Source of the DNA: Betaproteobacteria bacterium
Lineage (GTDB): Bacteria; Pseudomonadota; Gammaproteobacteria; Burkholderiales; Casimicrobiaceae
Direction of reading: 5' to 3'
Length of the DNA stretch: 64,000 nt
Assembly (NCBI GenBank): GCA_016716425.1
Contig: JADJWJ010000004.1
Location: forward strand, 1-64,000
In this document: positions 10,089-16,038 of the stretch, piece by piece
How the letters are laid out: every line of letters begins with the position of its first letter
Position numbering within the stretch: the stretch's first letter is position 1
Made by a program: the position numbers and the translations under genes
Notes under the pieces: model-generated
Told to the model about the DNA's origin: nothing
Database searches by the model: none
Seen by the model: the letters and a program-made list of their open reading frames with translations, nothing else

Positions 10089-11311
10089 GTGGAGCTTGAG
10101 GATCAGGTAGTTCATGTACGAGCCGACGCGCAGGATCACCATGCGCAGGATGTGAATGGCGGCGGCGTGCTCGGTGTAGATCGCGGCGGCGCCCGGCGGC
10201 GCCGGCCGCGAGGAACAGGTCCTTGTCCTTGTCGGCGACGTCGAACTTCACGGCGAAGCGCTGCTGCGGCGCGTTGAGCACGCCGGTCATCGGGATGGTC
10301 CCGCTCGGCGGCAGCTGCCCCGCGCCCGACGCCCAGATGACCGAGTCGACCTTGCCCTTGATGATCCTCCCGGGCAGCGTCTCCAGCGCGAACTCGGCCT
10401 CGTTGCCGGGCGCGACCTGGTGCAGCTCGTTCTGGTGGAAGAGGGCGACGACGCCGCCCGTCGTCTCGACGAGCGACATCACCGGCGCCACCGGCAGCGC
10501 GGCGACGAAGCCGCCCGGCCGCAGCTGCAAATTGACGACGTAGCAGTCGCACGGCGACCGCGTCGTCGTCTGGTCGAGCTCCCACTCGGCGTTCTCGAGC
10601 TGCGCGCGGATCTGGGCCACCTGCGCCAGTTCGCCGCCGCTCTTCGCCCCCAGCTTCTGCAGCACCTGGCCGCGGCCGGCGACGGCCTGCGCCTCGGCGG
10701 CGCGCGCCTGCGCCTCTGCGCTGCGCGCGGCCTCCAGCTGTCCGGTCAGCTCGGCGAGGCTCGCCTCGGCCTGCTCGAGGTCGAACCTGTTGCCGGCCCC
10801 GCTCGTGGCGAGCTCGCGGTACTGCGCGACGCGCTTGCGCGCGAGGTCGAGCTTCGCGTTGACTTCCGAGATGCGCGCCGTCGCCTGCGCGATGCCGCCG
10901 CGCGCCTCGACGATCTTCGCTTCGGCGCCCTTGAGCTGCTCCTGCAGCTCCTTCTCTCCGCCGACCGCGGCGGCGAGCTGCGCCTTCAGCGTATTGACCT
11001 GCTGCTGGTACGGCGTCGGGTCGATGCGGAAACAGGACGTCGCCCTTTTTCACCGGCCGGTTGCCTTCCTCGACCGGCACTTCGATCACGCGGCCACGGA
11101 CCTGCGAGACGATGGGCACCGTGAAGCGGAACACGCGCAGATCGGACGACGACGGCGCGACGACGTTGAGCGTGAGGATCAGCGCCGTCAGCGCCACGAT
11201 CGGGATGACGACGACCGTGACCTGCGAGTAGATGTTCCACGGCAGCCAGCGGAACTTGATGAAGATCAGCCAGACGAAGAACGAATAGATGCCGAGCAGG
11301 AGGACTTCCAT
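10086..11311 (-). CDS. HlyD-family membrane-fusion protein, YiaV-like, two frameshifts
   Basis: Single-span inner-membrane adaptor of the EmrA/YiaV type. The N-terminus MEVLLLGIYSFFVWLIFIKF and a second hydrophobic stretch anchor it; VSQVRGRVIEVPVEEGNRPV is the first lipoyl half. A long coiled region and the second lipoyl half (AEWELDQTTTRSPCDCYVVN, first residue varies) follow, and the C-terminus HILRMVILRVGSYMNYLIL resembles that of E. coli YiaV. The frame slips at 11030-11032 (one extra base in AAA) and at 10192-10194 (one extra base in CCC); both corrections restore conserved sequence, to about 408 residues. The ATG overlaps the stop of the DUF3302 gene by one base (TAATG). The yiaW-yiaV order is conserved with enterobacteria. 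Substrate unknown. Confidence 0.85.
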
Positions 11312-11853
11312 TACGCGCCCCCTCCTTCGGCCTTCGACGCCGGCTTGGCCTGCACCGCGTCGAGGTCGGCGCGCAGTTGCCGCAGGTTCGCCGGCAGCGC
11401 GCCCCGCGCGGCCATCGCGTCGAGCTCGTGACGCAGGTGGGCGAGCTCATGGTGCAGGAGCTCGCCGGCTTTCGCCTTCTCGCCCATGTCCTCGTGCCAC
11501 TCCTCGTGCTTGTCGGTGCCGTAGGCCATCTTGTAACCGACCGGCCGCGTGAACGCCCACAGCCACGCGATCGGCCACAGCAGGCCGCCGAACACCAGCG
11601 ACAGCAGGCACAGCACCTGGATTGCCTGCGCCTGCGGGTGATGCCGCTTCTCGGCGAAGCGCTCGGGCAGCACGTGCACCAGCCAGAACACGACGATGGC
11701 CACCACGGGCACCAGGAAGATCACGAAGAGCGCGAGCCAGTCCGCGGCCGTGTCGAGCGTTTCGCCGGACAGGAACGACGCGTGCACGGCCGACGGCGCC
11801 AGCAGCGCGAAGAGCGCCGCGAGCACCGGGGTTGCGCGGAAGTTGGTGAACAT
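11311..11853 (-). CDS. DUF3302 inner-membrane protein, YiaW-like
   Basis: 180 residues. A possible signal or first membrane helix (VLAALFALLAPSAVHASFLS) precedes ALFVIFLVPVVAIVVFWLVH, the motif EKRHHPQAQAIQVLCLLSLV and LLWPIAWLWAFTRP, which together are the DUF3302 core seen in E. coli YiaW. The C-terminal third is a charged coiled region (HHELAHLRHELDAMAARGAL), longer than in YiaW. It overlaps the downstream HlyD-type gene by one base and heads the export cluster. No biochemical function is established for the family; association with a YiaV-type adaptor is the only guide. The start at 11853 was chosen because an upstream in-frame extension reads as non-coding leader. Confidence 0.85.
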   Translation of the reverse strand: MFTNFRATPVLAALFALLAPSAVHASFLSGETLDTAADWLALFVIFLVPVVAIVVFWLVHVLPERFAEKRHHPQAQAIQVLCLLSLVFGGLLWPIAWLWAFTRPVGYKMAYGTDKHEEWHEDMGEKAKAGELLHHELAHLRHELDAMAARGALPANLRQLRADLDAVQAKPASKAEGGGA

Positions 11854-11945
11854 GGGGGAGGATTCCGGCAGAACGTTGTGTTGGGCAGGGTGGACGCGAG
11901 AGAGCGATTCTACGCCGATGCGAGGACGCGCCGACCAGACACCGG

Positions 11946-13307
11946 TCACGCGCCGGACGGGGCGGGGCGCGCGGTCAAGTCGTGCGCGTCGGCACCGGTG
12001 ACGACGACGCGTGCGAAGTCGCCGACGCGCAGCGCGCCGCCGCCCGCGACGCGCACGACGCCGTCGATCTCGGGTGCGTCCGCCGCCGACCGCGCGACCG
12101 CGGTGTCACCGTCGATCGCGTCGACGAGCACGTCCAGCGTGCGCCCGACCTTGCGCCGGAGCCGCGCGGCGCTGATCCGTGCCTGCGTCTCCATGAAGCG
12201 CGCCTGCCGCGCCTCGCGCTCCTCCGGCGGCACCGGGTCGGGCAGCGCGTTGGCGGCCGCACCTTCGACCGGCGAATACGCGAAGCAGCCCACACGGTCC
12301 AACTGCGCTTCCTCGAGGAACGCGAGCAATTCGGCGAACTCGGCCTCCGTCTCGCCCGGAAAGCCGGCGATGAACGTCGAGCGGATCGTGAGGTCCGGGC
12401 AGATCGCGCGCCACGCGCGGATGCGCGCCAGCGTGTTCTCGGCGTTCGCCGGGCGCTTCATCAGCTTCAGGATCCGCGGGCTCGCGTGCTGGAACGGCAC
12501 GTCGAGGTAGGGCAGGAGCCTGCCTTCCGCCATCAGCGGGATGACGTCGTCGACGTGCGGGTACGGATACACGTAGTGCAGCCGCACCCACACGCCGAGC
12601 TCGCCGAGCGCGCGCGCGAGCTCGGCCATCCGCGTCTTCACCGGACGGCCCTGCCAGAAGCCGGTGCGGTACTTCACGTCCACGCCGTACGCGCTCGTGT
12701 CCTGCGACACGACCAGCAGCTCGCGCACGCCGGCCTTCACGAGGTTCTCGGCCTCCTGCATGACCTCGGCCAGCGGCCGGCTCACGAGGTCGCCGCGCAT
12801 GGTCGGAATGATGCAGAACGTGCAGCGGTGGTTGCAGCCCTCGCTGATCTTCAGGTACGCGTAGTGCGACGGCGTGAGCTTGATCCCCTGCGGCGGGACG
12901 AGGTCGACGAACGGGTCGTGGGGCCTGGGCAGGTGCGCGTGCACGGCGGCCATCACCTCGGCCGCCGCGTGCGGGCCGGTGACGGCGAGCACCCTCGGGT
13001 GCGCTTCGCGCACGAAGGCGCCGCCGTCCTTCGCGCCGAGGCAACCGGTGACGACGACCTTGCCGTTCTCGGCGAGCGCCTCGCCGATCGCGTCGAGCGA
13101 CTCCGCAACGGCCGCGTCGATGAAGCCGCACGTGTTGACGACGACGAGGTCGGCGCCCGCGTACGTCGGCGCGACCGCGTAGCCTTCCGCGCGCAGCTGC
13201 GTGAGGATCTGCTCGGAGTCGACGAGCGCCTTCGGGCAGCCGAGCGACACGAAGCCGACGCGCGGTTCGGCCGCGGCCTTGCGGCGCTTGGGGGCGGTCA
13301 CGGCCAT
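11946..13307 (-). CDS. rimO: Ribosomal protein S12 (Asp) methylthiotransferase RimO
   Basis: Radical-SAM enzyme that adds a methylthio group to the conserved aspartate of ribosomal protein S12. The order is complete: N-terminal UPF0004 domain (VGFVSLGCPKALVDSEQILT; NTCGFIDAAVAES), the radical-SAM CxxxCxxC motif in SEGCNHRCTFCIIPTMRG, and a C-terminal TRAM domain ending in VVVTGADAHDL. At 453 residues it is the expected length. GCPKALVDSE and the P-T-M-R-G after the cluster motif separate RimO from MiaB. It is transcribed toward the export cluster, with 92 nt to the DUF3302 start. Confidence 0.96.
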   Translation of the reverse strand: MAVTAPKRRKAAAEPRVGFVSLGCPKALVDSEQILTQLRAEGYAVAPTYAGADLVVVNTCGFIDAAVAESLDAIGEALAENGKVVVTGCLGAKDGGAFVREAHPRVLAVTGPHAAAEVMAAVHAHLPRPHDPFVDLVPPQGIKLTPSHYAYLKISEGCNHRCTFCIIPTMRGDLVSRPLAEVMQEAENLVKAGVRELLVVSQDTSAYGVDVKYRTGFWQGRPVKTRMAELARALGELGVWVRLHYVYPYPHVDDVIPLMAEGRLLPYLDVPFQHASPRILKLMKRPANAENTLARIRAWRAICPDLTIRSTFIAGFPGETEAEFAELLAFLEEAQLDRVGCFAYSPVEGAAANALPDPVPPEEREARQARFMETQARISAARLRRKVGRTLDVLVDAIDGDTAVARSAADAPEIDGVVRVAGGGALRVGDFARVVVTGADAHDLTARPAPSGA

Positions 13308-13353
13308 GGGGGATCGGATGGGGTCGGCGCGGCGGAAAAGCGGCGCGGGTGGC

Positions 13354-13410
13354 CGTTAAGGGTCAGACCCTTAACGCCTCGACTCTGCCCGGATGAGGGT
13401 CTGACCCTTG
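13354..13410. repeat. Perfect GGGTC/GACCC palindrome with a second degenerate copy
   Basis: CGTTAAGGGTC, one A, then GACCCTTAACG (13354-13376) form a perfect inverted repeat with 11-bp arms. At 13395-13410 a related GAGGGTC-T-GACCCTTG follows. They lie between rimO and phaR, both on the minus strand. No run of T follows on either strand, so a simple intrinsic terminator is not evident; a REP-type element is more likely. Confidence 0.6.
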
Positions 13411-13488
13411 ACGGGATCCGACCCCGATTCCGGCTGCGTCGCATCAATGCGGCGCAACAACCGCGCGATGCTGCGCCGCTTTGCCGGC

Positions 13489-14064
13489 TCAGCGCGCCTT
13501 CTCTTCCTCGACGCCGGTTTGCTGCGCCGCGCCGAAGTTCGGGAAGGGGAACGCCGAGAACAGGCCGCGGGTCTGGTCCTGCATCCGCTGCTGCATGTCC
13601 ATGAACAGCTTCGCGCTCTGCTCGAGGTAGTTGCCGAGCATGCCCTGCATCGCCGGCGCCTGCATCTGCATGAACTGCTTCCACAGCTCGGGCGTCAGCA
13701 GCATCTTGTCGCCGTAGACCTGCTTCGCCTGGTCCTGCAGCTTCTTCTGGATCGCGAGGAACGCCTTGACGTTCTGCTCCATGTACTGGCCCATGATCGT
13801 CTGCTGGGCGCTGCCGTAGAAGCGGATCATCTGCGCGAGCATCTCGCTGCTGAACATCGGCACGCCGCCGCCTTCCTCGTCGAGGATGATCTGCAGCAGG
13901 ATCGCCCGGGTGAGGTCCTCGCCGCTCTTGGCGTCCACGACCTGGAAGTCGATGTTGTCGAGCACCATCTGCTTGACGTCGGCCAGCGTGATGTAGCCGC
14001 TGTTGGCCGTGTCGTACAGCCGGCGGTTCGGGTACTTCTTGATCATGCGGAGGGTGTCGCTCAT
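13489..14064 (-). CDS. phaR: Polyhydroxyalkanoate synthesis repressor PhaR
   Basis: DNA- and PHA-binding repressor that releases the phasin promoter when granules form. The N-terminal PHB/PHA accumulation regulator domain is clear: MIKKYPNRRLYDTANSGYIT, then DVKQMVLDNIDFQVVDAKSG and DLTRAILLQIILDEE. The middle and C-terminal parts are rich in Q and M (KQFMQMQAPAMQGMLGNYLE), typical of the family, and it ends EEEKAR at 191 residues. It is divergent from the phasin gene across a 334-nt spacer that holds candidate operators. A good TATAAT lies at 14089-14098 on the minus strand as a possible -10 for phaR itself. Confidence 0.95.
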   Translation of the reverse strand: MSDTLRMIKKYPNRRLYDTANSGYITLADVKQMVLDNIDFQVVDAKSGEDLTRAILLQIILDEEGGGVPMFSSEMLAQMIRFYGSAQQTIMGQYMEQNVKAFLAIQKKLQDQAKQVYGDKMLLTPELWKQFMQMQAPAMQGMLGNYLEQSAKLFMDMQQRMQDQTRGLFSAFPFPNFGAAQQTGVEEEKAR

Positions 14065-14151
14065 GAAACGGGCTCCTGCGGGGGATCGCGGGATTATAAC
14101 CCGCTGATTTATCGGGCGTTTGACTTTCGCTCCCGGGATTCCCGGCCGTCC

Positions 14152-14223
14152 TTGTGCGATGCACAAAAAACCCTTGACTTGGCTGGAATCCGTCCCTACA
14201 ATGCAATTTGTGCGGTGCAGCAA
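14152..14223 (+). promoter_or_regulatory. phaP promoter with two candidate PhaR operators
   Basis: TTGACT (14174-14179), a 17-nt spacer and TACAAT (14197-14202) make a strong sigma-70 promoter. TTGTGC-GAT-GCACAA (14152-14166) lies just upstream of the -35, and TTGTGC-GGT-GCAGCAA (14208-14223) covers the expected start site. The two share TTGTGC-N3-GCA. Their position around the phasin promoter, opposite phaR, suggests PhaR binding; this is inference. Confidence 0.6.
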
Positions 14224-14398
14224 CCGGCGGTGGCCAAGCCCCGGGCGCGCGCATCGCGGGCGGTCTCCCGAAGCCACGATCCGGACCGCTCCTGCACCTG
14301 CAGGGTGGGGCGCCAAGCCCCGGAAGGGTGCAGCCGCCGCAGGCTGGATCGACCGCACCGAACCCGTCCACCGGACATTCACCGCAGAGGAATCGACC
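14224..14398 (+). other. Long 5' leader of the phasin gene
   Basis: About 190 nt separate the predicted start site from the phasin ATG. The stretch is G+C-rich, with repeated GCCAAGCCCCGG-like segments and no convincing ORF. A CGCAGAGGAATCGACC segment just before the ATG provides the ribosome-binding site. No known riboswitch fold was recognised. Confidence 0.35.
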
Positions 14399-14941
14399 AT
14401 GTACAACCCGACCGAGCAATTCGCCGAAATCAGCAAGGCCAACGTTGCCCAAGCCACGAAGTTCGCGGCGCTCTCGTTCGAGAACGCCGAAAAGCTCGTC
14501 AAGTTCAACCTCGGCGCCGCCAAGGTCGCGCTGGCCCAGTCCGTCGAGAGCGCGCAGGCCGTCGCCGCCGTCAAGGACGTGCAGGACCTGATGGCGCTGC
14601 GCACGAAGCTCGCCGAAGCGCAAGTCCAGACGGCCGTCGGCTACTCGCGCCACCTGTACGAACTGGCGACCGAAGCGCAGGCCGGCTACTCGGCGCTCGC
14701 CGAGGAAGCGTTCGGCAGCTACACGAAGGGCATGGCCGCGTGGGTCGACAAGGCGAGCAAGTCGGCGCCGGCCGGCTCGGACGTCGCCGTCAACGCGTTC
14801 AAGTCGACGATCGCCGCGACGACCGCCGCGTTCGACCAGTTCCAGAAGGCCAGCAAGCAGGTCGTGAGCCTCGCCGACGCGAACGTCCGCGCCGCCGCGG
14901 CGACCGCCTCGAAGGCCGCGAAGGGCCGCAAGGCTGCGTAA
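14399..14941 (+). CDS. phaP: Phasin, PHA granule-associated protein
   Basis: Small amphipathic helical protein that coats polyhydroxyalkanoate granules and limits their coalescence. The 180 residues fit the family: MYNPTEQFAEISKANVAQAT, then FAALSFENAEKLVKFNLGAA with heptad-like Ala/Leu spacing, and an Ala/Lys-rich tail ending KAAKGRKAA. There are no cysteines and no signal peptide. The start is fixed by an AGAGGA Shine-Dalgarno 7 nt upstream. PhaR on the opposite strand and PhaB 4 kb away support the role. Which PHA is made cannot be read here; no PHA synthase lies in the window. Confidence 0.93.
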   Translation: MYNPTEQFAEISKANVAQATKFAALSFENAEKLVKFNLGAAKVALAQSVESAQAVAAVKDVQDLMALRTKLAEAQVQTAVGYSRHLYELATEAQAGYSALAEEAFGSYTKGMAAWVDKASKSAPAGSDVAVNAFKSTIAATTAAFDQFQKASKQVVSLADANVRAAAATASKAAKGRKAA

Positions 14942-14958
14942 GGCCTTAAGATGCCCCC

Positions 14959-14993
14959 GCGAAGGCCCGCGCTTCTCCCCGCGGGCCCTTCGC
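14959..14993 (+). other. Strong hairpin after phaP (no U-tract)
   Basis: GCGAAGGCCCGCG (14959-14971) pairs with CGCGGGCCCTTCGC (14980-14993) apart from one bulged base. It is followed by A residues rather than T on the plus strand, so by itself it is not a canonical intrinsic terminator. It may protect the phasin mRNA 3' end. Confidence 0.5.
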
Positions 14994-15059
14994 GAAAAAA
15001 GATGCCACGGCCGGGAACTTGAAATGCCGGCGCAAGTCACAAGATTGGTGGTGTAGTCT

Positions 15060-15132
15060 CCTTCTGTATCAATACCTCCTCCTGATTGATACAGCCTCGA
15101 GCCCCGCGATGCGAATCGCGGGGTTCTTTTTT
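15060..15132 (+). ncRNA. Candidate small RNA: anti-Shine-Dalgarno hairpin plus intrinsic terminator
   Basis: TGTATCAAT (15065-15073) pairs perfectly with ATTGATACA (15085-15093) and presents an 11-nt loop, ACCTCCTCCTG, complementary to a Shine-Dalgarno sequence. Eight nt later CCCCGCGAT-GCGA-ATCGCGGGG (15102-15123) forms a 9-bp stem followed by TTCTTTTTT, a textbook terminator. Two hairpins, one with a C-rich anti-SD loop and one terminator, are typical of trans-acting bacterial sRNAs. It could be transcribed independently or be released from the phaP 3' UTR; no clear own promoter was found. No ORF explains the conservation-like pairing. Family membership cannot be checked by eye. Confidence 0.6.
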
Positions 15133-15317
15133 GCGCGCGCGAATTAGAGCATTTCGTCGAATCCGGGCAACGGGCGATCGACGCGGATCCCGCACGGCAA
15201 TCTCGTTCGCGTCGCCGCGTGGCGACCGTGCGTCGCGGCCGCAAGGGCAGACCCCGATCGAGGTTCGCCGGCGCCCTGCGGCAGCGGGGCGCTACGGGTC
15301 ACCCGAAGGCGCGGACT

Positions 15318-15782
15318 CTAGCGCGAACCCTGCGAACACTCGACGTTCATGTCCTTGCACACCCGCAGCACGGCATTGAGCACCAGCGCCGCCGCGTCCG
15401 GCTGGTTCCCCGTGTGCGCGGACGTGATCATCATGTGGGTCAGCGCATCGGAGAGCGGGTTCACGGCGATGCCCGCGATCTGCACGCCGTTGGTGAACTC
15501 GACCACGCGCCGGGTCGCGTCCCGGCGCGTGACGCGGATGCCCTGCGCGCTCCCGACGCCGCGCAGCACTGCCGCGTACACGCGGTCGGCGGGCGCCTCG
15601 AGCATCACCGCCGCCGTGTCGTAACTGGCCCCGCCGCCCTGCGGCGACTGCTGCGACATCTGCTCGACGCGCCCGACGGCATGGCGCGCCAGCATGACCC
15701 ATTGCGCTTCCGCCACCGTCGACGCCAGGAGCGCCACCGCGCCCAATGCCGCCACCACCGAACGCGTTGCCGATCGTCTCAT
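15318..15782 (-). CDS. Secreted protein of unknown function
   Basis: 154 residues. A Sec signal peptide is clear (MRRSATRSVVAALGAVALLA, cleavage probably after STVAEA). The mature part contains PADRVYAAVLRGVGSAQGIR, VTRRDATRRVVEFTNGVQIA and PLSDALTHMMITSAHTG, a pattern of strand-rich small periplasmic proteins, with two cysteines (CKDMNVEC) close to the C-terminus that could pair. I do not recognise a characterised family. It lies downstream of, and on the same strand as, the large secreted protein at 16039-18696, with a REP copy between. Confidence 0.75.
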   Translation of the reverse strand: MRRSATRSVVAALGAVALLASTVAEAQWVMLARHAVGRVEQMSQQSPQGGGASYDTAAVMLEAPADRVYAAVLRGVGSAQGIRVTRRDATRRVVEFTNGVQIAGIAVNPLSDALTHMMITSAHTGNQPDAAALVLNAVLRVCKDMNVECSQGSR

Positions 15783-15885
15783 CGCCGTGCCCTCCTCCGC
15801 CGCGACCTGCCCGCGCAATCGCGCCGAGCCCGCCGGCTGTGACGTTTCAGGTGGATGTCGCCGCGTCGCATGACTCCCGCACAAC

Positions 15886-15980
15886 CGTCGTCCCCGCGCA
15901 AGCGGGAACCCAGTGCCGCGGCTCACGGGGAGCGGTTGGATCGTGGAACGCCACCGGGTCCCCGCCTTCGCGGGGACGAC
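15886..15980. repeat. REP-like palindrome, copy 3
   Basis: Halves CGTCGTCCCCGCGCAAGCGG and GGGTCCCCGCCTTCGCGGGG, with a longer spacer than other copies. It lies between the two secreted-protein genes. Confidence 0.8.
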
Positions 15981-16038
15981 GAACGATGACATGCGCCTGC
16001 CGCATGCCCAACCGAAACTACGTATTGAAGCTTCACAG

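Noticed and set aside
14959..14999. Terminator of phaP
   Set aside because: Stem is strong but followed by A, not T, on the plus strand; recorded only as a hairpin.
15060..15132. Small RNA on the minus strand
   Set aside because: The U-tract is on the plus strand; on the minus strand the T-run partner precedes the stem.
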